From Megamerina dolium (Eukaryota; Arthropoda; Insecta; Diptera; Megamerinidae), in the NCBI GenBank assembly GCA_963854835.1, contig OY978528.1, positions 34,331,335-34,395,334 on the forward strand: a DNA stretch of 64,000 bases, written 5' to 3'. Position numbers and translations under genes: made by a program. Shown here one piece after another: positions 12,786 to 24,170 of this stretch (position 1 is the first letter of the stretch; each line of letters begins with the position of its first letter). The notes under the pieces were generated by a model, which saw only the letters and a list, made by a program, of their open reading frames with translations, did no database searches and was not told the origin of the DNA.

Positions 12786-14487
12786 TTGGGATACATTGAG
12801 ATTTGGGAACACTGCAATTCTGAAATGGCCATCAAAATTCGTGAATCTTTGGTGCCAAAAGAGTAGATAGTACCGCTGCCGCTTCACATAAAACTTTGAC
12901 TTGTTGAAAGCTTCATTAAAACTGTTGCTAAAAGAGATGCGTTTGAAGAAAATTTACCCGAAGCACAGCGAAAATAAAATTTAAATTTAAAGAGGGAGTA
13001 GTAGGATCAGTAGTGGATTCACATTTGGACATCATATGTGATCCAGATTCTGATGATAGCGATGACTTTGATACTGATGTCCAAGCGCCGAACCATCACC
13101 CTCGAAAAGAGCTAGAGTTATATTTATGAACATATTATAAAAAAAAGTCTAATAGAATTACATATTTCCTGGTTATATGTTTGTTTATTATTTTCTGTGG
13201 ACCTTTAAGTTCTCTGTATAAAGATTTTGCCTGAGAATACCTCTAGTGAAATATTCCGGCGAATAATTTTCTAGAACATTTTAACCTCTAGCTACTCCCC
13301 AAATGCCATTTTATTCAGACTCTCCTAAAAAGCGGTCAAAACGACCCTTTCGTGAGATAGCTAACTTGTTAAAATGTTCTACAAAATTATTCCTCTTGGT
13401 ATTTTATTATATACATATGTAGCCAAACTACATATTTCACTCTGATATGAATTTTAACCTTTTTTCGACTTTTATCAAAAATTTAATATGGCAATAAAAA
13501 ATTTGGGAGAGAATGCAAAAAGATTTTGAGGATTTACTATATGGTTCTAAGTCTTTCATCCTGTGATATTATTATAATAATACACACCTAACCAGAGAAC
13601 AAGGAACATTTCGCTATAATTTTATTCAAAATAAAGTTTGAACTATTTGATCGATTTTCTTATGGAAAATTTGTTAAAATAGGTGATAGTTATCCTTTTT
13701 AGGTTGAATCTAAATTTTGACTATGAATACACCATAGTAATTCTTAAGTATGTGGCTGAAATTTCCATAATATAGTTATGTATGTACTTTACATAGTACC
13801 TTTTTTCTTGGGGATTTGATATATGTAAAACTAAAACGTTTGGTTGCTTTACGTGGGCGAGATAGTTGAACCATAATGTTTGATTAATGCATGCAAAATT
13901 TAAATTGACATCTCTAAATTGACTATGGAGACGGGGCTAATAAAGAATGTAAACACATACGATACTTTTCTATAACCCCGAAACTTCCCTCAAATTGTTA
14001 TAATCATCTGATCATCTGATTATCCGCTAATGTGCATAGATTCTAAAATATTATAGATTATAAATCGAGTATTGAACAGTATGTATAAACATATGTCTTA
14101 CTACTAAATATCATATTTTAAAATATTTGAATGTATGTAGTTGCATATTGTACCATGTACTGCACATGTTTAGTTCAACAAAAGCCGGTTATTAAATATT
14201 TAAAATTGTAAACAAAAAATTGTGTAGGTATCTATAATAAAAATGTAGAAAACACATAAGAAGCTAGATGGGGAAGTGTACGATATTAGAGGAAATGGAG
14301 AGATACAAATTGGGGGAGTGATTGTTGAATTCTCTTGCAAAATCCATATTACGAGTCAGTGATGGAAAATGTTGACATATAATACTTTTTACAGCACAAT
14401 GAATGGTGAAAAAGTACTCAAGTACTCTCAATGCATTTTCAAAACACTTGATCGAACACTCAAGTTAGACAGTTTCATCCCTAATAC
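12786..14487. other. Intergenic with a possible transposon ORF scrap
   Basis: Mostly AT-rich DNA. From 12947 to 13129 a plus-strand frame of about 60 codons has an acidic centre (DPDSDDSDDFDTDVQ) and ends at TGA 13127-13129. It resembles the acidic N-terminal or linker parts of DNA transposases but has no diagnostic domain. The remainder holds nothing I recognise. Confidence 0.35.
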
Positions 14488-15860
14488 AAAAAAAAAAATC
14501 TCCTTACAGTCGGCTGGGGCCGACCAAACTATACCCTGCATATGTAGATTTATATATAAAAAGTTTACTCGAATATCCAACTTTTCTTTTATTTCCACTT
14601 TTCGAGAAAAAATTTTTGCATATACTACTAATTTACACCCGAAATATGGTTGACTTTGACGAAGTAAAAGGATTTTAAGATAATTCCGAGGCTTAGTATG
14701 GGAGCTATATAAAAAGTGGGCGTGGCTTACCACTTTCTAGTAAATCCAATTAATTTTTCCACACCTTAAATTTGGTGTCCTACGTTGAATAGTTTCTAAG
14801 TTATGGTGGTTAACATTTTTGTTTAATTTCCTCAACTTTGTATGGGAGCCCCATACAAAGTTGGGAGATTATTTCCGACTACCATATTAACCTAAGTGTT
14901 AATTATGATTGTTCTAGACAGAAGGATGCAGAAGTTACAGCTATTTCAATTTAAAATTTGTATGGGGGCTACGATAAACAGTTGGCGTGGTGCGCCCATT
15001 TCCTGTGAGTTTAATTGCTTGTACAATACTAATCCATACCTTAAATCTCGTTGTCCTAGGCTAAATGGTTTGTAAGCTATGGAGCTTACAATTTTAGTTT
15101 AATTCCCTCGACTTTGTATGGGAGACCCATGAAGGAGTAGGCCTGGCACACTGATTTTCTGCCAGATTATTTCCGAATACGATATTAATTTAAGTGTCAA
15201 TTATAGTTATTCTAGACACAAGATTGCCGAAGTTACAGCTGTTTCAATTTAAAAGAAGTACATACACTTTGTATGAGAGCTACGCTAAAAAGTAGGCGTG
15301 GCTCAACCACTTTTGGCGAGGTTATATAGTAGTATAATATAAGTCTATGTGCCAAATATTGTTGTCCCAAGTGGTATATTATGTGAGTTATAGCAAGTTA
15401 AAGATTTTGAAAATTTCGAGGTTAGTCGCTTTGAATGCTTGGTGTGGGCGTGGTTATTGACCGATCATGCCCAATATCAATCCCCTCCGTACCCTTGGAT
15501 CATAGGTTACTTGTGCCAAATTTCATCGAAATAGCTCAATATTTACTCAAGTTATCGTGCGAACCAGCCAGGTGACAGACAGACGGACGGACGGACGGAC
15601 GGACGGACGGACGGACATCGTTAAATCGAAAATTTAATCGACGCTGATCACGAATATATATCTATGTCTATATCTCCGGAGATTCCTTCACGGACGGACG
15701 GACGGACGGACGGACGGACGGACATCGTTAAATCGAAAATTTAATCGACGCTGATCACGAATATATATCTATGTTTATATCTCCGGAGATTCCTTCAAGT
15801 GGACACAAACATCTGACCGAAATGAATATACCATGCATATTGCATTATGCAGGGTATAAA
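14488..15860 (-). mobile_element. Non-autonomous Helentron (DINE-1/mini-me-like), copy A
   Basis: On the minus strand the element starts TTTATACCCTGCATAATGC, followed by a GTCC/GTCT (GTCY) microsatellite. It ends with the inverted subterminal TATGCAGGGTATA, a GTCGGC-CCCA-GCCGAC hairpin and a T-rich terminus. Subterminal inverted repeats, GTCY microsatellite and 3' hairpin are the known architecture of DINE-1/Helentron elements of flies. The block GCTGATCACGAATATATATC next to the microsatellite resembles the conserved core I recall from Drosophila copies. No Rep or helicase gene is present. The body contains repeated modules around TATGGGAGC and GGGCGTGGC. In this copy the microsatellite plus core is present twice. 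Confidence 0.85.
15574..15797. repeat. Tandem duplication of (GGAC)n microsatellite plus core
   Basis: Two units (about 15574-15690 and 15691-15797) each hold a GGAC run, then GACATCGTTAAATCGAAAAT and on to GAGATTCCTTCA. They are nearly identical; one visible difference is TGTCTATATC against TGTTTATATC. Copy B at 21346 has only one unit. Confidence 0.9.
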
Positions 15861-17688
15861 GATTATTTAAAATGGAATAAATAAAATAAAATTGCTACAA
15901 TTGTTAACTACCAAACATCATTTGTAATGTAAACGAGGATATTGAAGAAAACTCATGTTTGGAATAATAAGTCTATTTTTACTTTCTTTTTTATATTATT
16001 ATGAACTGTTATATAGAATGTATATATTTTATTTTATGTATAATTAATATTTGTTTTGCCTTTAACTGTTCATATTAAAAACTTCAAAAAATGTGTGTAT
16101 TTTTTTTAATTACTCGAGTATTGCATACAAAAAAATGTTCGATAAGTATTTGCTTATTCGTTTTCGATATAATACATACATTGCAAGGCAAATGCCATCA
16201 CTGTTACGAGTATAATATATTTCACACTCATATTCGTGATTTTTCTGTGCTTCTTGTTATTGTACTGTTCTCCGGCGTTGTGTTTTTCCATGATTTTTAA
16301 ACATTTATTTATGCAATTTAAGAAAATAAATTTAATGAAATAACAATAGAAAATGTTTCCAACTATGCAGGCGTATATTTAATGTAATCAATATTCCCTC
16401 ATGATATTACGGAGCGGCAAGCACTTTGCTTATGTTGACCGATTGCACTAGTGTGTATATGTTCATTCTGTTCTTTATATACTCTTTAGAGTAAATCTCT
16501 TTTCAGTTTACTAAAACGTAAAAGAGAAAATTTTATTGTTTTTGAAGATAGTGTTGCCATTAAAGAAATACATTTTTAAATATAGGTATATTTTAAAATT
16601 ACTTCATTGAATAATATGCGCTAGAAGTTAGAAACACTATAAGTCATCGATTATGACCCAGTGAAATAATTATGTATAATAAATTGATTTAACAAATTAA
16701 TATACCTCAAGGAATCGGACAGTAGCAACTGCTAATAAAAGTAGATCGCATTCATTTCCAATAAAAAATGTCTACATGTGGTAACACTACATACTGGAGA
16801 TCACTATGTATGTATGTATATAATGCAGCAATAAAATATATATCAGTGCGGCGATATAAGAGTATGCACGATAACAATAATAAATGTATAAATATTTTTT
16901 TGCTTTTGCCGCTCAAAAGTTTGTATTTCGTTATTTATTTTCATTTTGATTTTTGTTTTGATTTGTTCGTATGAGTTCAACTACAATATATTCTTTCTTA
17001 TATATACAAGTCAGCAATATTAGTTTATATGCTTCCCAAGCATTTCAGTCTTTGTAAAACATACACGCGAGCATTTGTATTACTATATTCGTTCGTATAA
17101 TTCTGGTTTATTTGTTATATTGTTAAACGATCGTTTTGATTGAAAAGGAAGACCGTTAATAAAATTATTAAATTATAAGAGGTGATAAAAAAAAAAATAA
17201 ACATTCATTTAATTTATTTGGTTAGTCCCGATTTAGACACAAAGATTTTTGCATGAAAAAACTTTTCAATTCTCTTTTGATGTTTCGTTCGCGTTTATAA
17301 CAACTCGTTTGTATGTTTTGTTAATGTTTGACATAACGAATGACAAGCACAAAGCGTGTCGCATGTACGTAAAACAAAAAACCTCTATTCCCCGTGCGTT
17401 CCTCTCTTCCAAACAAAAAGTTTTTCATTCAAATATCTCTGTGTGTAAATCGAGACATATTAGACAATAATTTGTTCTAAAAGCACAATATATGTAAATA
17501 ATTTTATTTATTGCATGGGAACATTTTCTATGTGTACATATTTAATTCTACGAGTGTTGACCTCTGGGTGAAGCTAAGATTATATTTATAATTTCACAAA
17601 AATAGTTTGAAACACATATGAATGGACTGCTGTAACACGATTAGATTCTTTGATAAAATGTTAAAACTTTAAGACTTTTTGTTTTAAG
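15861..17688. other. AT-rich intergenic DNA
   Basis: No gene, RNA or known repeat supported. The small open frames here (for example 16091-16300 and 16768-16974) are AT-rich, hydrophobic and without motifs. Confidence 0.5.
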
Positions 17689-17700
17689 TACATATTTGAA

Positions 17701-18067
17701 CTGGGTGCCGTAGCTCAGTGGTTAGTGTGTTCGCCTTCTGATCTGTAGGTCGTGGTTCAATACCCGGCTGATGCATAACAAATTTAATATTGAAAAGATT
17801 TTTCTTTCGAACGGTACCCACCTGTCGGCAAGCAATTGGCGATTCTTCCGACAGAACAACTTGCCATGAAAAAGCTTCTAAAAAGAACTCTGTGACAAAG
17901 CTCAGAAAAAGTGATGTCACAAGTGTTCTGCCATTCGGAACCGGCTAAAATAAGTAGGTCCATTCTAATACTGTCCAAAATTTAAGACGCACAACAGTAA
18001 TGGAAGAGAAGCTCGGCCAATGAGCCCTTTGGGGCTTTAAGTGCCACATATTTATTTATTTTTTTTT
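17701..18067 (+). mobile_element. tRNA-derived SINE, full length, type A tail
   Basis: The head GGGTGCCGTAGCTCAGTGG carries a Pol III A box (TAGCTCAGTGGTTAG). A B-box-like GGTTCAATACC follows about 40 bases later. The body includes a conserved stretch ending AACCGGCTAAAATAAGTAGG, and the tail reads AATGAGCCCTTTGGGGCTTT before a TTTATTT-rich end. A 12-bp target duplication TACATATTTGAA flanks it (17689-17700 and 18067-18078), so it is a genuine insertion. Other copies occur at 7265, 26370, 29637, 39791, 48600 and 50096. The open frame on its reverse strand (CDITFSELCHRVLF) is a by-product and not a gene. Confidence 0.92.
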
Positions 18068-18078
18068 ACATATTTGAA

Positions 18079-20225
18079 TCTGTGTCAAATATTTGATGCT
18101 GGGGCAAATAAACGAATCGAATCGTAAGTATTGAAATTACATTTAATTGCAAGCAAATATCTCGACGTAGAGTGTAAAAAAATTAATTTATTCACCATTG
18201 GTGCAAGATGCAAGTTATTTATTCCAAAAAGTGTATCATTTTCTGGGAATTTATTATATATCAGAATTTTTTAAAATATTGCTGATTTGCATTTGGCGAA
18301 ATTTTCGTGGAAATGCATTCTGTACTGAATCAAAAATTTATCGATTTTCAGAAAACACAGTGATTTTCTCATGTTAGGTTAAGCTTGGTTATGCGGGTGC
18401 ACTCTGGCCAAAGATTGGTCCATTGTGGTACCGTGCATCGGTGATACATGATTTAACCTACGTTCCCTCTATCGAACGAGATCACTGGGATTTCTTAATG
18501 GAAATGGCGATGTCCCCGACATCCACGGGTGCTAGTTCAGTTGTATCCGTAAAAAAAGACACTCCCTAATCAATACTCAGAGCACTTTACACTTTACCTA
18601 AACAATTAAAGTCGAGTAAAATGTTCAACGCTATCCCCAATATTTGCATAATCATTGCCGGTTGCGGTATCGGCATGTATGCAGTATAATCAGTTTTGTA
18701 TTTTGTCGTTAACACGTCTATTTTGTTTTGTTTTGTAATTTTGAGTAGGTACATCTTACATATATACCTATACTGAGATTTAATAAATTATTTTAATTCA
18801 AATGTGTTGATCATTTTTTCTCTGTAGTGCATATACTGAGACATTTGCGAGTATAGGTGTAGTATGTAGTAGCATTGTTTCTTCTATGTAGTTGGGTTGT
18901 TATTGTTGACTTAAGTATTTCTAAAATTATTTGTTTTCTCAAGCATAAAGCTTCATATTTAATTTCTAACTTGTCATATTTTTCTATATACAACATACAT
19001 ATATAGCATTCGTTAACATAATTTCTATTGATCATTTAACTTTTATTTATTTAATCATATTATATTTATTAAACTTTCTTTTTGTGTTATTTATGTGTTT
19101 TTAAGAGAATTTCTAGTATTTTCATAATATTCTCTCAAGATATGGATTTTTTGTCTCTATGCCACAAATACTGTGCCACCAGATTGGAAAAATGTCCGGC
19201 ACTTTAAAATTAGACAAAATTCGCAGAAACAATTTGTTTAATTTAACCATTTGTATTAAACTTTATATATTCAAATATATATTGTATTTATTGAATATTC
19301 TCGAGTATTGGAAAATATCAAAATCAATATGAAATATTTTCTTCGTTCCCAATTTTGAAAGCATGATATTTTTCTCGGCCAATTTATTTTGTTTCTTTCA
19401 GTAACAGACGAAAAAGTTAAAATGGTATTTTCAGATATTTAAATATCATTCTCTTATAAGTGAATCACCAAAATAATATTATCCATTGTTAGGCAGACTG
19501 AAGCAAATTCCAAATATGTTCCAAAATCGTTCTAGAGATTTTATTTTTTTTCAAACTGTCGAAAAGTGGCATCACTGCTTCTGCTACCGTATGTCAATTT
19601 CAACTCTCACTATTTTTTCATTCCCTGTTTTGCTCAATTGTTGTTTAATTTAATTTATTATGATTGTGTTTATGCTGTTTCTGTTTGCTTATCATTGTCA
19701 AAAGAGTATCTACTACAGCTGATGATTGCGGTATATGAATATGTATTAATACGGGCCTATGTGTATTACATGTACACTTGATAATTTTTTCTTTTTTTTG
19801 GAGTGTTATCAATGGTATTTGATACCTACTATTGTATAATATAAATTTATTTAAGTATTGCTAATAATACAATGTTTGCTGGTTATTATTCGTTGTTGGA
19901 CGATTGCGTAATTGGGTAAAGTGGCATTTTAAATACAATATTTGTGTTATTCTTTGTGGTAATAGCATCTACATATAAAAATGTTTAAAGTACAATAATA
20001 AAGTAAACGCTTTTCTAAATTCTTTCTAAAATTTACATTTTCTCCAAAATATTTTAGAATTTTTGTGTTTGGTTGTGAATAGTTCAAGGCATTTCATGTC
20101 TATAAATTTACCACTAGTTCTACGACCTACTTCTACCTACTTCTTTATTGTTATTACTGATAATAAATTCCATAATTCATATTGCTTATTTAATCGAAAA
20201 TAAAATATCAAGTTTTAGCAGTAAT
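18079..20225. other. Intergenic with a repeat scrap
   Basis: 18370-18560 starts TTAGGTTAAGCTTGGTTATG and loosely resembles the reverse of the SINE type B tail at 29900-29990 (GGCCAAAGATTGGTCCATTG against GACCAGAAAGGCCCATCG). A short open frame at 18621 is listed separately. The rest is AT-rich without recognised content. Confidence 0.4.
18621..18689 (+). CDS. Candidate 22-codon hydrophobic micro-ORF
   Basis: ATG in a good insect context (AAA ATG) opens a 22-codon frame that reads MFNAIPNICIIIAGCGIGMY and two more residues, then TAA. It is one hydrophobic helix-like segment rich in Ile/Gly/Cys, and locally richer in G+C than its flanks. It could be a small membrane peptide. Alternatively it is the first coding exon of a spliced gene, since GTATGC within the last codons could serve as a donor. 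No homology is claimed; chance is possible. Confidence 0.25.
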   Translation: MFNAIPNICIIIAGCGIGMYAV

Positions 20226-21520
20226 AAAAAAAAAAAAATCTCCTTACAGTCGGCTGGGGCCGACCAAACTATACCCTGCATATGTAGATTTGTATATAAA
20301 AAGTTTACTCGAATATCCAACTTTTCTTTTATTTCCACTTTTCGAGAAAGAATTTTTGCATATACTACTAATTTACACCAGAAATATGGTTGACTTTGAC
20401 GAAGTAAAAGGATTTTAAGATAATTCCTAGGCTTAGTATGGGAGCTATATAAAAAGTGGGCGTGGCTTACCACTTTCTAGTAAATCCAATTAATTTTTCA
20501 ATGTTAATCCACACCTTAAATTTGGTGTCCTACGTTGAATAGTTTCTAAGTTATGGTGGTTAACATTTTTGTTTAATTTCCTCAACTTTGTATGGGAGCC
20601 CCAATAAGAAGTGGGCGTGGTACGCTGATTTTTCGCCAGATTATTTCCGACTACGATATTAATTTAAGTGTCAATTATGGTTATTCTAGACAGAAGATTG
20701 CCGAAGTTACAGCTGTTTCAATTTAAAATTTGTATGGGGGCTACGATAAACACTGGGCGTGGTGCGCCCATTTTCTGTGAGCCTAGTTGCTTGTACAATA
20801 CTAATCCACACCTTAAATCTCGTTATTCTACGCTGAATAGTTTGCAAGTTATAACCGGTAACTTTTTTTTTAATATCCGCAACTTTGTATGGGAGACCCA
20901 AAAAGGAGTGGGCATGGCACATTGATTTTCTGCCATATTATTTCCGACTACCGTGTTAATCTAAGTGTCAATTATGGTTATTCTAGACAGAAGATTGTAG
21001 AAGTTACAGCAGTTTCAATTTAAAAGAAGTACAGACACTTTGTATGGGAGCTACGCTAAAAAGTAGGCGTGGCTCATCCACTTTTGGTGAGGTTATATAG
21101 TAGTATAATATAACTCTATGTGCAAAATATTGTTGTCCCAAGTGGTATATTGTGTGAGTTATAGCAAGTTAAAGATTTTGAAAATTTCGAGGTTAGTCGC
21201 TTTGAATGCTTGGTGTGGGCGTGGTTATTGACCGATCATGCCCAATATCAATCCCCTCCGTACCCTTGGATCATAGATTACTTATGCCAAATTTCATCGA
21301 AATAGCTCAATATTTACTCAAGTTATCGTGCGAACCAGCCAGGTGACAGACAGACGGACGGACGGACGGACGGACGGACGGACATCGTTAAATCGAAAAT
21401 TTAATCGACGCTGATCACGAATATATATCCATGTCTATATCTCCGGAGATTCCTTCAAGTGGACACAAACATCTGACCGAAATGAATATACCATGCATAT
21501 TGCATTATGCAGGGTATAAA
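20226..21520 (-). mobile_element. Non-autonomous Helentron (DINE-1/mini-me-like), copy B
   Basis: Same architecture and orientation as copy A: minus-strand start TTTATACCCTGCATAATGC, a single GTCY microsatellite and core (about 21346-21450), and a 3' subterminal repeat, GTCGGC hairpin and T-run at 20226-20285. By eye it is highly similar to copy A along the whole length, differing mainly by small indels and the single core unit. Both copies insert next to A/T runs, in keeping with T-T insertion by Helentrons. Confidence 0.85.
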
Positions 21521-21635
21521 AAAAATAGTAATAATGCGGAAATATAACTGCTTACTACTTTTGTATTAATATCGACTTATTAGCACGAAATAAGTTTTAT
21601 ATGATAATTTTAAATTTTAATTATTTTCGTTTTAA

Positions 21636-22600
21636 TTTACTTACTTACTTACTTACTTATGTGGCTATTGCAACTGAAAATCGACTTATGCCGAATCTAG
21701 CATGCTTCGCCAGCCAGCTCTTTCTTTCACTAGTTGGCGCCAGTTAGAAATTCCAAGCTCTGACAAGTTCTCCAGTACTTGATCTTTCCACAGGAGGTTA
21801 GGACTTCCTCTTCTGCGTCGTCACCAGCGTGTTCTTCCTTTCGCTCTACATGACCTAGCCAGCGCAGCCGCTGAATTTTAATGCGCCTACTATGTAAGTG
21901 TTGGCATTCAGCTCATACAGCTCATGGTTGTACTCCGAGCATTCTCTCACCTGAGGTGGAAATTGTTGAAGTTTCGGCGCCATATGTAAGGATAGGCATG
22001 ATGAGAGACTTCGTTGCTCGAAAGAGGGCCGGACTTCTCATTTGCTTATTTAATGCTGGTTCCAAGATAGACAAAGTCCCTTACTACTTCAAAAGCGTAG
22101 TTGTCAACAGTGACGTGCTGTCCAAGACACCGGGACTTTTTGTTTGTTGACACTATATACTTTGTCTTGCCCTCGTTCACCGTAAAACCCATCCGACGCG
22201 ACTCTCTTTCCAACTCAAAGAATGCTGCACTGACTGCTCGCGTGTTCATGCCGCTTATGTCAATATTATCGGCATATGCTAACAGCACGCCGCTTTTGTT
22301 GAAGATAGTGCCATTATGTCGTAGATCAGAAGCTCGTATTATTTTCTCCATAATAAGATTGAAGAAGTCACATGATAACGAATCACCTTGTCTGAAATCC
22401 CGTTCGGTATTTAACGGCGGGGAGAAGTCCTTCCTAAATTTTTACTGAACAATGGGAGTTACACAGTGTAATTCTGAAAAGCCGAATGAGCTTCGCAGGA
22501 ATACCGAACTCAGACATTGTTGTGTAGAGGTAATCTCTTACAGGACTGTCGAAAGCGGTTTTATAATCAACAAATAGATGGTGTGTGTCGATCTGTTTTT
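21636..22600 (-). pseudogene. RTE-like LINE 3' fragment
   Basis: Read on the minus strand, this is the 3' third of the same family as the element at 49130-52480. It includes a reverse transcriptase segment (EKIIRASDLRHNGTIF, then the catalytic box as YADNIDI instead of YADDIDI). The C-terminal part follows, and the 3' end has a (TAAG)n tail, seen on the plus strand as ACTTACTTACTTAC at about 21640. It keeps the stretch just after the catalytic box that the 49-52 kb copy has lost. It is 5'-truncated, with frame breaks, and not functional. Confidence 0.85.
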
Positions 22601-23600
22601 TGTTATATGTACTATGTACAAAAAAATTTGTAAATTTGTTTAAATATAAATGCGTATTTTATATACATACAAAGCATTTAGGAACTTGCAAACCAACAGC
22701 TTCGTTGAGGTTTACGAAAAAAATGCGATAAATCTCTAGATCGACAGTAAACAATATATATGTATGGTTGATAACCATGATATTCTTAATATTGCCGCCA
22801 TAAAAGGTTACACAAGATATGCGTCAAGCGATATTTTTCCAATCGTATATTGTATAAAAGTTAATCAAAAGCAATAAGTTGCAAATTCTTTAGCATTGAA
22901 CTCTATCTTTTCGTGGTAAAAAATAATTTCGTGATAATAAATAATAAATGTAAGAGCTTCAGAGCGAGTAAATTTACTTTTCAAGCCCAAGACAGCTTAA
23001 TGATAAATATTATTACTATAAATTATTTAATTGTGAATACCTACATGTACATTAGATCGTATCATGATAACATACTATATATGGGAAAAAAAGAAGTTCA
23101 AGTTATTCCAAGCGTTTCTGAACACTTACCTTGAGAGTGTTCTAGGACTGTAAATCAATTTTTTTCAGCACCCTGTCAAAACCGATAAAATGGTTTGTTT
23201 CTTATAACTTACTTATTTCACTTCCGATTTTATGAATGATATACCTTTGGAAAGGCTATAATTAAAGAGTCATCGCAAATTACCTCACCAGAATCAAGTG
23301 CTGTAAAAGGTTCCGTGGAGGACATTTTATTTCAATATTAATTATAATATTATATTGAAATAAAAACTTGATCGAAATTCTAAACAGAAGTGTGTTTTAA
23401 TTACGTTTACTTTCGGAACCACAGAATGGACAACCCAGTATTTACTTTTGTACCTATAAACACATGTCAACGTATTCAATTTGCTTTCAATTCCATAGCA
23501 AATACAATATATTTATGATAAAACTCATGATTTCTTAACTCAATGCCATCAAAGGTTTCTTTTAATTATATAGTTGTTAAATAGGAATTTATTAATATAG
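22601..23600. other. AT-rich intergenic DNA
   Basis: No gene or repeat recognised. An inverted stretch AATATTAATTATAATATTATATT near 23335 is simple AT palindromic sequence. Confidence 0.5.
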
Positions 23601-23610
23601 CACAAGATAA

Positions 23611-23868
23611 TCATTTGAACACCACAACATATTTTATTGCTTTCAAGGTAGTTGCTTTCTGAAGGAATACAGATATGCCAATGATTAACCCATTCATCAA
23701 AACATCAAAACATTTATAGGCAGCTTTCAGAAATGCCTTTGGTTCATTCTGCGAATTTGCTTGAAGTGCTTCAATTGGCTCAAAATATGCTCCACGAAGT
23801 GATAATTTGAATTGTTTGCATGTCCTATTCGTAAATGCTTGTCTCAACACCAGGATCGCCATGTCCAC
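23611..23868 (-). CDS. Unrecognised 80-85 codon open frame
   Basis: A minus-strand frame ends at TGA 23611-23613. It reads, in part, RGAYFEPIEALQANSQNEPK and then AFLKAAYKCFDVLMNG, with a hydrophobic segment near the end (LIIGISVFL). Composition is protein-like and richer in G+C than the flanks. I recognise no family. It lies 300 bases downstream of the cryptic gene's stop and on the same strand, so it could be a separate small gene, a remnant exon or a transposon scrap. No matching splice sites were established. Confidence 0.3.
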   Translation of the reverse strand: MDMAILVLRQAFTNRTCKQFKLSLRGAYFEPIEALQANSQNEPKAFLKAAYKCFDVLMNGLIIGISVFLQKATTLKAIKYVVVFK

Positions 23869-23991
23869 GACTTGGATTCGTGGAGCAAAAAGTGGGCATT
23901 ATCTTGGACATTTTGAGATCGATGAAAAATCAATATTTCTATATTAAGTGCTATAGTCTCGGCCACAGCAGCGACATTTCCGCCGCCTTAG

Positions 23992-24033
23992 GAAGAGAGA
24001 GAGAGAGAGAGAGGGAGAGAGTGAGGGTGAGAG
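23992..24033. repeat. (GA)n microsatellite
   Basis: GAGA run with a few GGGA interruptions, in the 3' flank of the cryptic minus-strand gene. Confidence 0.9.
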
Positions 24034-24170
24034 TTACGAATATACATATAAACGACATCCACATACATACATATATTTATGTGGGTAAATTGAAATTATC
24101 TAATTGGAAATAATAAGACATCTTATAAAAATAAACAATTTCACATGCAATTATAATAGTAAGCCATATT

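Noticed and set aside
17684..17978. Protein frames on the reverse of SINE copies (also at 26328, 39809 and 50118)
   Set aside because: They recur only because the SINE recurs; the frames are disrupted differently in each copy.
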